Source: Aurantimonadaceae bacterium (lineage in GTDB: Bacteria > Pseudomonadota > Alphaproteobacteria > Rhizobiales > Rhizobiaceae). From it: a stretch of DNA of 6,640 nucleotides. The stretch is taken from contig QIIJ01000215.1 in NCBI GenBank assembly GCA_003232595.1, positions 1-6,640 of the forward strand. Direction: 5' to 3'. Made by a program: the position numbers and the translations under genes. This document shows positions 1 through 6,122 of this stretch, piece by piece. Under the pieces are notes generated by a model. It saw nothing but the letters and a program-made list of their open reading frames with translations. It did no database searches and was not told the origin of the DNA. How positions within the stretch are numbered: position 1 is the stretch's first letter; each line of letters starts with the position of its first letter.

Positions 1-837
1 TTTCAGGATGCGGTTTCCCGGATGGATGAATGTCCGTTGGGGGCGGCCGCCCTTGCCGGGACTGGCTTTGATATTGACCGCCATGAAACAGCTAATGCGC
101 TCGGGTTTCGTGAGCCGACGCGTAATTCGCTTGATTCGGTTTCCGACCGGGATTTTGCCCTCGATTTTCTTGCGGCTGCGGCAATTTGCGCCATGCATCT
201 GTCCAGGCTGGCAGAAGAAATTGTCATCTGGTCAACCCCGCAATTCGGTTTTGTACAACTGTCTGACCGGTTCTCGACCGGTTCTTCGATCATGCCGCAA
301 AAGAAAAACCCGGACGCAGCGGAACTTGTGCGGGCAAAAATCGGACGTATCAACGGCGCGCTGGTCTCGTTGCTGACGGTGATGAAGGGGCTTCCACTGA
401 CCTATTCCAAGGATATGCAGGAAGACAAGGAAGTGGTTTTTGATGCCGCATTAACAATCGAGCTTTGTATTGCGGCCATGACCGGGATGATTGGTGATAT
501 CTCGATCAATGAGGAGAATATGGCAAAGGCTGCCGGTTCCGGCTATTCCACCGCAACTGATCTGGCCGACTGGCTGGTGCGTGAGATCGGCCTGCCATTT
601 CGTGAGGCGCACCATATTACCGGTCGGGCAGTGGCAAAAGCCGAGGACAAGGGGTGTGAACTTTATGAACTTGATCTGACGGAACTCCAATCAATCGAAG
701 CCGGTATCAACAGCACGGTGTATGAGGTGCTGAGCGTTGAAAATTCTGTTAAAAGCCGTACCAGCTTTGGTGGAACAGCGCCGCAAAATGTGGCAAATCA
801 GATTGCCTATTGGCGAAACAGACTGGAAAATGAATAA
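1..837 (+). CDS. argH: Argininosuccinate lyase, C-terminal 278 residues (5' end outside window)
   Basis: Cytoplasmic enzyme of the last arginine step: it splits argininosuccinate into arginine and fumarate. The frame is open from base 1 and ends at TAA 835-837, so the first roughly 185 residues of a usual ~460-residue ArgH lie upstream. An ATG at 22 is internal, because the residues before it (FQDAVSR) continue the family pattern. Seen in order: SRMDECPLGAAALAGTGF at the left edge; NSLDSVSDRDFALDF (about 130-175); the fumarase/aspartase-superfamily signature GSSIMPQKKNPD at 280-315 (window residues 94-105), whose serine loop carries the catalytic serine in this family; then YSKDMQEDKE, GSGYSTATDLADWLVR and a C-terminal SRTSFGGTAP. 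No frameshift or missing motif is visible. The gene ends 113 bases before the lipoprotein gene, on the same strand. Identity is secure; only the start is unseen. Confidence 0.98.
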   Translation, partial: FQDAVSRMDECPLGAAALAGTGFDIDRHETANALGFREPTRNSLDSVSDRDFALDFLAAAAICAMHLSRLAEEIVIWSTPQFGFVQLSDRFSTGSSIMPQKKNPDAAELVRAKIGRINGALVSLLTVMKGLPLTYSKDMQEDKEVVFDAALTIELCIAAMTGMIGDISINEENMAKAAGSGYSTATDLADWLVREIGLPFREAHHITGRAVAKAEDKGCELYELDLTELQSIEAGINSTVYEVLSVENSVKSRTSFGGTAPQNVANQIAYWRNRLENE

Positions 838-936
838 TTGACCGCAAACGGGTTCAGGCAACATAATTTGACTGGACAGGCCACAGCAGATATTCAAAAT
901 GGGAATTCCTGTTGTGCAATGGTGCATAAAGTATTG

Positions 937-943
937 TGGAGAG
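937..943 (+). promoter_or_regulatory. Ribosome binding site that fixes the lipoprotein start
   Basis: TGGAGAG ends 7 bases before GTG 951. This is a good Shine-Dalgarno match and spacing for GTG 951. An in-frame GTG at 936 overlaps the site itself and has no such element upstream, so 951 is the better start. Confidence 0.65.
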
Positions 944-950
944 TTTCGGC

Positions 951-1148
951 GTGAAATATCTGACAAGAATTGGTTCTTATACAATTGTGGCGGTGCTGGT
1001 TTCCGCTGTTCTTGTTGGCTGTGGCCGTCGTGGTCCGCCGATTGCACCCTCCAATGTGCCATTGAGCGAGGAAGAAAAGAAAGCCGGGGTCGAGCGCAAA
1101 AAGAAGGTGCCGGACAAGCGGTTTATTCTTGACGGTCTGCTTGAATAG
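951..1148 (+). CDS. lptM: Small LptM (YifL)-type outer-membrane lipoprotein
   Basis: A 65-residue lipoprotein. The N-terminus MKYLTRIGSYTIVAVLVSAV is a short basic segment followed by a hydrophobic core, ending in the lipobox LVGC with the lipidated cysteine at residue 24. Directly after it comes GRRGPPIAP, matching the Cys-Gly-x-x-Gly-Pro pattern of the LptM/YifL family. The residue after Cys is Gly, not Asp, so outer-membrane sorting is expected. The rest is short, charged (SEEEKKAGVERKKK) and probably disordered. Family knowledge: E. coli LptM binds the LptD-LptE lipopolysaccharide translocon and helps its oxidative maturation. That role here is inferred from the N-terminal motif and size only. 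GTG is chosen as start because of the well-placed ribosome site; GTG 936 would add five residues. It lies between argH and lysA, with only 33 bases before lysA, so joint transcription with lysA is likely. Confidence 0.85.
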   Translation: MKYLTRIGSYTIVAVLVSAVLVGCGRRGPPIAPSNVPLSEEEKKAGVERKKKVPDKRFILDGLLE

Positions 1149-1169
1149 GCCGGTTTCTTTTGTTCCGAC

Positions 1170-1175
1170 AGGTGA
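1170..1175 (+). promoter_or_regulatory. Ribosome binding site for lysA
   Basis: AGGTGA is complementary to the 16S rRNA tail and ends 6 bases before GTG 1182. It supports a GTG start for lysA, which has no upstream in-frame ATG close by. Confidence 0.7.
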
Positions 1176-1181
1176 AATCCA

Positions 1182-2450
1182 GTGAATCATTTTGACTATC
1201 AGCAGGGCATTCTGCACGCCGAAAGTGTTGCCATTCCACGTATTGCAAGCGAGGTCGGCACGCCGTTTTATTGTTATTCAACGGCAACCTTGAAGCGGCA
1301 TTATGAGGTGTTCTCGGAAGCATTCAGCGAACTGGATGCGCTTGTTTGTTATGCCATGAAGGCCAATTCCAACCAGGCCGTGCTGAAAACACTGGCCAAT
1401 CTGGGCTCTGGTGCAGATGTGGTGTCAGAAGGAGAGCTTCGCCGGGCTATTGCTGCAGGAATACCCGCCAGCAAGATATTGTTTTCTGGCGTCGGTAAAT
1501 CAATACGCGACATCGACTATGCGCTTTCACAGGATATCCTGTGTTTCAATGTGGAATCGGAGCCTGAACTTGAGCGCCTGTCCGATCGTGCTGTTGCTGC
1601 AGGAAAAACTGCGCCGGTATCGTTTCGCATCAATCCGGATGTGGATGCCCGCACCCATGTCAAGATTTCAACCGGCAAGGCCGAGGATAAATTTGGCGTG
1701 GCCTGGCATGATGCAATCCGCATATATGCAAGGGCCGCCGAGCTGCCCGGTATTCAGGTATGTGGCATTGATATGCATATTGGCAGCCAGATTACCGAAC
1801 TTGAACCCTTTGATGCCGCAATTGCGCGACTGGGCGAACTGATTGTACAATTACGTCTTGAGGGCCATACGATTGAGCACATTGATCTTGGTGGCGGTTT
1901 GGGTATTCCTTACCGCGATGACAGTGAGGTGCCACCGGACCCGCTTGCTTATGCTGCTGTGGTCAAACGGCAGGTCAAGGCGCTGGACTGCAAGGTGTTT
2001 TTTGAACCCGGGCGGCTGATTGTCGGCAATGCGGGAATTCTGGTGACCCGGGTCGAATATGTTAAAACCGGCCACAACAAGACCTTCGTTGTTGTTGATG
2101 CGGCCATGAATGACCTGATCCGGCCAACGCTCTATGAGGCATGGCATGAAGTCAGGCCGGTTGAACTGGGTGCTGCCAATGCGCCGCGAATTGTTGCCGA
2201 TATCGTCGGCCCGGTATGTGAATCCGGCGATTATCTGGCCAAAAACCGCGAAATTACGCCGGTAAAACAAGGTGAATTGATTGTTGTCGGTTCTGCCGGT
2301 GCCTATGGGGCGGTACAATCGGGCACTTATAATTCGAGGCTGCTTGTTCCTGAAGTGATGGTTAGTGGCGAGCGTTATCACGTGATTCGCCCACGGACCT
2401 CTTTTGATGAATTGATTGGTCTTGATTCAGTCCCCGATTGGCTATCTTGA
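1182..2450 (+). CDS. lysA: Diaminopimelate decarboxylase
   Basis: Pyridoxal-phosphate enzyme of the cytoplasm that decarboxylates meso-diaminopimelate to L-lysine, the last lysine step. The protein has 422 residues, normal for the family (fold-type III, alanine-racemase-like barrel plus beta domain). Visible motifs: YAMKAN with the cofactor lysine at residue 60; SGADVVSEGE (76-85); HIGSQ (199-203); the phosphate-binding GGGLG (237-241); EPGR (275-278); CESGD (346-350), whose cysteine completes the partner subunit's active site in characterised enzymes; and AYGAVQSGTYNSR (374-386) with the active-site tyrosine at 375. The N-terminus MNHFDYQQGILHAE fits alphaproteobacterial LysA, so the GTG at 1182 is accepted, supported by AGGTGA upstream. 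No key residue is missing. It follows the lipoprotein gene by 33 bases and precedes the DUF4175 gene by 101 bases. Confidence 0.98.
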   Translation: MNHFDYQQGILHAESVAIPRIASEVGTPFYCYSTATLKRHYEVFSEAFSELDALVCYAMKANSNQAVLKTLANLGSGADVVSEGELRRAIAAGIPASKILFSGVGKSIRDIDYALSQDILCFNVESEPELERLSDRAVAAGKTAPVSFRINPDVDARTHVKISTGKAEDKFGVAWHDAIRIYARAAELPGIQVCGIDMHIGSQITELEPFDAAIARLGELIVQLRLEGHTIEHIDLGGGLGIPYRDDSEVPPDPLAYAAVVKRQVKALDCKVFFEPGRLIVGNAGILVTRVEYVKTGHNKTFVVVDAAMNDLIRPTLYEAWHEVRPVELGAANAPRIVADIVGPVCESGDYLAKNREITPVKQGELIVVGSAGAYGAVQSGTYNSRLLVPEVMVSGERYHVIRPRTSFDELIGLDSVPDWLS

Positions 2451-2540
2451 GGCAGTCTGTTCACATTAAGGTCAGAAATTGACGATTTGCCTCGTCTTTG
2501 CCTGTTTGTGGATGTTATAGTTCAATATCTCTCAATTCAT

Positions 2541-2547
2541 GCGAGGT
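2541..2547 (+). promoter_or_regulatory. Ribosome binding site favouring a TTG start at 2552
   Basis: GCGAGGT sits 4 bases before TTG 2552. An alternative in-frame TTG at 2498 has no purine-rich site upstream and would add 18 residues with three cysteines that do not resemble the rest of the protein. This site therefore decides the start. Confidence 0.55.
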
Positions 2548-2551
2548 AAAT

Positions 2552-5152
2552 TTGACCGAAAACGTGCCAGATTCAGCTGAAACTCAGGAATTGCCCAAGG
2601 TGTACAGCCTTTCGGGCGCGCGGATTCTGACCGGAATAATGATTGCCTGGGAACGATTCTGGCCGCTTGTGTTGCCTTTGTTGCTGGTTGTCGCGGGATT
2701 TTTAATTGTTTCGTGGTTTGGCATCTGGATGCTTGTGCCTGGTTTTCTGCGGATAATTCTACTGGCAATTTTTGGCATTGCAGCCATTGCAGGCCTTTGG
2801 CCCCTGCGTCTATTCAGGCTGGCATCAACCAGTGAGATTGACACCAGGATTGAGCAACGTTCGGGGCTTCTGCATCGCCCGGTAACAGCCCAGACAGATG
2901 CTCTTGCTGCAGGCGGTAACAGCCACTTTTCAGAAGCTCTGTGGCATGAACATCGCCAAAGAATGAACAAAAAACTTACCGGTCTTAAAACCGGTGCGCC
3001 CCTGTTGAGGCTTGCCGAAAGGGATCCCTTCGGACTGCGGGCTGTCGTAATTTTGATCCTGTTTGTGGCATTCGGTTTTGCCGGCGGCAATCATTTGTCG
3101 CGCATTCAGGATGCGTTTCGACCCAGCGGCGCGGTCGCTGCACAATTGGCGCGTCTTGATATCTGGGTTTCGCCACCTGCCTACACCAACAAACCACCGC
3201 TATTTTTAAAACGGGCCGGCAATGATCTTAATGAAAATGACGCAGTTCGTGTTCCCGAAGGCAGTCAGCTTGTTATCCGCATTGTCGGTGAATATACGCC
3301 TTCATTTACCTACATAGTTGCCGATGGTGCAAAATCGCTGGAACCGGTTGAGAAAAATGCAGATGCCACATCTGGTGATGGTGAGACCGAATACCGCTTT
3401 GTTCTGAATGAAACCGGCTTTGCGCGATTAACCTACAATGATGATCTGCTTGGCAAATGGCAGTTTGACATAATTCCCGACAAAGATCCGATCATCCGAT
3501 TTGATGCGCCGCCGAAGCGTGGCAAAGGCCGCATGCTCGATCTGGCGTTTTCTGTTGAAGATGATTATGGCGTGACTGATGCAGTTGCTGAAATTCGTTT
3601 GCCAACTGCAAATGACCCGTTGGCGCGACCTCTTGTTAAGCCGCCGGATATCAATCTTGCCCTTCGACGCAACCAGGCACGGAAGGGGGAAGTCAAATTA
3701 TCGCGTGATCTTTCCCAACACCCCTTTGCAGGTGGCAGGGTGGTGATCACGCTTGTGGCCAAGGACGGCGCGGACCAGACCGGAAGAAGCAAAACGCTTG
3801 AAACCATTTTACCGATGCGGTTTTTCACCAAACCATTGGCAATGGCGCTGATCGAGCAACGGCGCATTCTGGCGGGTGATGCCCGTAACGCACGTGACGT
3901 TGCTTCCATGCTTGACATCATTACCAATACAGCCCCTGAGGAGTTCATACCAAAATACGGTACTTATCTTGGCTTGCAGGTTATTTATCGCCAGATTGCG
4001 CGGGCAAAAACGGATGATGAATTGCGGGATGGTCTGGAGCTTATATGGGAGATGGCGCTGGCCATTGAAGATGGTGATTTAAGTGATGCGGCTTCGCGGT
4101 TGCGGGAGGCACAGGAGGCTCTGAAAAAAGCAATTGAAGAAGGTGCTTCCGACGAGGAAATATCCCGCCTGATGAATGAGCTTCGAGAAGCGATGACCGC
4201 CTATCTGGAAGAAATGACCAGGCAGATGGCACGTAATCAGGAAAACCAGAATCTGGCCCAGAACCAGAACAGCCAGACCCTGCGCAAACAGGATCTGGAT
4301 CGGCTGATGGACAGAATTGAAAATCTTGCGAAATCCGGATCAAAAGACGCCGCCCAGCAATTGTTAAGCGAATTGCAGCAGATGATGGATCAGTTGCAGG
4401 CCGGTCGGCAGCAAAATCAACGCCAGCAAGAGGGCGATGCATTCAACCGTGAAATGAACAATCTTGCAGAAATGATGCAACAGCAGCAGAACCTGCTTGA
4501 TGAGACATTTCGCATGCAAAACCAGCGGCCTCAAAATCAACAAGGCGATCAGCAAAACCAACGCCCGCAACAAGGTCAGCAAGGTGAGCAGGGACAACAA
4601 CAGCCCCAAAGGAACGGCCAGCAAAGCCAACAGGGCGAAATGACCCCCCAGGACTATGCCGACGCGATGAGACAGTTGCAGCAGCAACAGGGCGCGCTGC
4701 GCGATCAACTGCAGGAGATGATGAGGAACCTGGAACAGATGGGCGTTAATCCGGGCCAGGAGCTTGGTCAGGCAGGCCAGGCAATGGGCAAGGCTGAGCA
4801 ATCCCTCGGCAGGGGTGAAAATGGCGAAGCCATGGGTCAGCAGGGTGAAGCGCTGAATGCGCTTCGTCGAGGCGCGCAGTCTATGATGCAGCAAATGCAG
4901 CAGAATATGGCCGGTCAGCGTGGCGGTACAGACCAAAACGGGCAACAACGCAATGACAATGCGAGAAATGATCCGCTGGGTCGCCAGCAACGCACGAGGG
5001 GCCCGAATTTTGGCAGCGATGTCAAGGTGCCGGACGAGATCGACGCTCAGACCGCGCGTGAAATTCTCGAAACGATACGTCGTAAACTGGCCAACCCCGC
5101 TTTGCCAAAAATAGAGTTCAATTATCTTGACCGGCTGTTGAAACGCCAGTAG
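2552..5152 (+). CDS. DUF4175/TIGR02302 family membrane-anchored envelope protein, function unknown
   Basis: An 866-residue protein recognised as DUF4175 (TIGR02302), found mainly in alphaproteobacteria and without an assigned activity that I know of. Order of parts: membrane segments near 37-55 and 62-83; an Arg/Lys-rich stretch 85-160, probably cytoplasmic, containing STSEIDTRIEQRSGLLHRP; a third membrane segment near 163-178; then a long part predicted periplasmic by the positive-inside rule. It opens with RLDIWVSPPAYTNKPPLFL (201-219), a hallmark of the family, followed by beta-rich sequence to about 430. Helical, coiled-coil-like sequence follows from about 500, merging into a Gln/Asn/Met-rich stretch at roughly 557-810. 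The C-terminus (807-866) begins DPLGR and contains VKVPDEIDAQTAREILE and YLDRLLK, again typical. There are no enzyme motifs I recognise. Its place next to the LptM-like gene and the PAP2 gene suggests an envelope role, which is inference. TTG 2552 is chosen from the ribosome site; TTG 2498 is the alternative. Confidence 0.9.
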   Translation: MTENVPDSAETQELPKVYSLSGARILTGIMIAWERFWPLVLPLLLVVAGFLIVSWFGIWMLVPGFLRIILLAIFGIAAIAGLWPLRLFRLASTSEIDTRIEQRSGLLHRPVTAQTDALAAGGNSHFSEALWHEHRQRMNKKLTGLKTGAPLLRLAERDPFGLRAVVILILFVAFGFAGGNHLSRIQDAFRPSGAVAAQLARLDIWVSPPAYTNKPPLFLKRAGNDLNENDAVRVPEGSQLVIRIVGEYTPSFTYIVADGAKSLEPVEKNADATSGDGETEYRFVLNETGFARLTYNDDLLGKWQFDIIPDKDPIIRFDAPPKRGKGRMLDLAFSVEDDYGVTDAVAEIRLPTANDPLARPLVKPPDINLALRRNQARKGEVKLSRDLSQHPFAGGRVVITLVAKDGADQTGRSKTLETILPMRFFTKPLAMALIEQRRILAGDARNARDVASMLDIITNTAPEEFIPKYGTYLGLQVIYRQIARAKTDDELRDGLELIWEMALAIEDGDLSDAASRLREAQEALKKAIEEGASDEEISRLMNELREAMTAYLEEMTRQMARNQENQNLAQNQNSQTLRKQDLDRLMDRIENLAKSGSKDAAQQLLSELQQMMDQLQAGRQQNQRQQEGDAFNREMNNLAEMMQQQQNLLDETFRMQNQRPQNQQGDQQNQRPQQGQQGEQGQQQPQRNGQQSQQGEMTPQDYADAMRQLQQQQGALRDQLQEMMRNLEQMGVNPGQELGQAGQAMGKAEQSLGRGENGEAMGQQGEALNALRRGAQSMMQQMQQNMAGQRGGTDQNGQQRNDNARNDPLGRQQRTRGPNFGSDVKVPDEIDAQTAREILETIRRKLANPALPKIEFNYLDRLLKRQ
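4517..4639 (+). repeat. Glutamine-rich low-complexity stretch in the DUF4175 gene
   Basis: This stretch encodes residues 656-696, of which 21 of 41 are Gln, with Asn, Gly, Pro and Arg making up most of the rest. It contains an imperfect 36-base tandem duplication: CAAAACCA begins at 4517 and again at 4553, giving QNQRPQ at residues 656-661 and 668-673. CAA and CAG are mixed, so this is a degenerate protein-level repeat and not a pure trinucleotide run. Such stretches are common in this family and may vary in length between strains. Confidence 0.75.
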
Positions 5153-5960
5153 TTGGAACTCAAACTACAATGGAATTGTGATAACCACACAACGCCGTGC
5201 GCTGTCGACCTCCTCAACAAAGAACCCGTACACAATGCAAATGGCAGTGACCGATTCAGGATTTGAGGCGAAAAGAAAATATACCTTTCAGGCAATTTTG
5301 TTTATCTCGTTTACTTTGGTTTCCCTGATACTTTTTCGTACGTTTCCTCATGTGGACATCTATGTGTCCCAACTCGTGTTTGAAGAAAAACCCTGCGACC
5401 CGGGTTCCGCCAGCAGCATTGTTTGCGGATGGTTTCCGTTCCAGTTCAACGATGCCCTGAATGCGGCCAGAAAACTCAGTTTGAGGTTACCATTTTTGCT
5501 GATTACAGGCGTCGTTGTCTATCTTTTGTACCAACTGACAATCAATCCGCGAACAACCGGGCTGGAGCTCAAAAAATCCGGTCTGGTAATTTGGACACTG
5601 CTGATTGGGACCGTCGGAATAATCAATCTGGTGTTGAAGGAAATCTGGGGTCGCCCGCGCCCCTTTGAGGTTGAGGTTTTTGGCGGCAAAAATCCCTTTG
5701 TTCTGCCGGGAACAATTGCAGAATATTGTGACCGAAACTGCTCTTTTACTTCCGGCGAAGCATCAAGTGCTGCCTGGTTGTTTACCCCGGGGCTGGCGCG
5801 CTCTGGTCGGCATCATGATTGCCGCCTATGTAATTTTTTTCAGCGGATTACGGGTTGCGGTTGGCAAACATTTCCTCAGCGATGTAACCATTTCGATCCT
5901 GATTACACTCAGTGTGTTTTTTGTTTTAAGGGCGGCTTTCCAAACTGAAAGAATTACAGA

Positions 5961-5994
5961 CTGGTTTGACAGGCTTGCCGGATGGTCCAACCAG
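5961..5994. repeat. Imperfect inverted repeat near the end of the PAP2 gene
   Basis: CTGGTTTGAC (5961-5970) faces GTCCAACCAG (5985-5994): 9 of 10 positions pair, with a 14-base loop that itself contains GGCTTGCC. There is no T-tract after it, so it does not qualify as a standard intrinsic terminator. It lies inside coding sequence and may be chance. Confidence 0.4.
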
Positions 5995-5999
5995 CTTGC

Positions 6000-6018
6000 T
6001 TTTGACCGGTGGTCAAAA
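6000..6018. repeat. Perfect 8-bp inverted repeat over the PAP2 stop region
   Basis: TTTTGACC (6000-6007) and GGTCAAAA (6011-6018) are exact reverse complements around a GGT spacer, just before the TAG at 6019-6021 and about 105 bases upstream of argG. No T-tract follows on either strand. It could be a weak transcript hairpin, a dyad operator for argG, or coincidence. Confidence 0.5.
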
Positions 6019-6122
6019 TAGGCAAAGCCCGGCAGTCCGCATCCGCCTCTTGTAAGAAAAATCAATCCGGTTAAAGTGCCGCCAAAATTCTCCGGCCCGC
6101 TGATACCCGATGAAAGTACAAA

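Larger units (their letters stand above)
5178..6021 (+). pseudogene. PAP2-family (LpxE-like) lipid phosphatase, split by a frameshift
   Basis: A membrane phosphatase gene whose three active-site motifs lie in two frames. Frame 1 (from GTG 5178) has a membrane segment at about 5272-5330, others near 5490-5540 and 5580-5635, motif 1 KEIWGRPRP at 5637-5663 and motif 2 SFTSGE at 5742-5759, then loses sense after about 5784 and ends at 5948. The next frame carries helix ALVGIMIAAYVIFF, motif 3 SGLRVAVGKHFLSD at 5842-5883 (Arg, five residues, His, three residues, Asp) and a last membrane helix, ending at TAG 6019-6021. Dropping one base from CCCCGGGG (5785-5792) joins them into 280 residues. Motif 2 has Glu where the family usually has His (PSGH). 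PAP2 enzymes dephosphorylate lipid phosphates such as lipid A, phosphatidylglycerol phosphate or undecaprenyl diphosphate; the substrate here is unknown. The start is unsure: ATG 5235 or 5241 would also precede the first membrane segment, and neither site has a strong ribosome site. A sequencing error could mimic the break. Confidence 0.8.

Noticed and set aside
868..896. TTGACT, 17 bases, TATTCA in the argH-lptM gap as a sigma-70 promoter
   Set aside because: The -35 box is good but the -10 box matches only 3 of 6 positions. This is too weak to list as a feature without transcript data.
899..1132. Plus-strand 77-codon frame starting at ATG 899
   Set aside because: It overlaps the lipoprotein gene in another frame, is Cys/Trp-rich in the way shadow frames are, and has no good ribosome site. 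The lipobox frame is the real one.
1851..2381. Minus-strand open frame of 176 codons opposite lysA
   Set aside because: It lies wholly inside a well-conserved gene and its translation matches no family I recognise.
2498..2551. Earlier TTG start for the DUF4175 protein
   Set aside because: It would add MPVCGCYSSISLNSCEVN, with no ribosome site before it. TTG 2552 has GCGAGGT at good spacing.
4364..4990. Long minus-strand open frame of 208 codons, very Leu-rich
   Set aside because: It is the antisense of the CAG/CAA-rich part of the DUF4175 gene, where Gln codons read as Leu codons on the other strand. It has no independent ribosome site or family signal.
5785..5800. Programmed +1 frameshift at CCCCGGGG
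   Set aside because: There is no nearby stop codon in the first frame, no recognisable slippery codon pair and no Shine-Dalgarno-like stimulator. Mutation or read error is simpler.
5834..5840. Run of seven T as the site of the PAP2 frameshift
   Set aside because: The hydrophobic helix ALVGIMIAAYVIFF is already in the downstream frame before this run, so the shift must occur before about 5803.
5800..5948. Tail of the first PAP2 frame as a genuine alternative C-terminus
   Set aside because: Its translation is Cys-rich, lacks membrane segments and motif 3, while the other frame over the same bases has both.
6078..6096. GCCG...CGGC hairpin upstream of argG as a terminator or attenuator
   Set aside because: Only four pairs with an 11-base loop and no T-tract or leader peptide.
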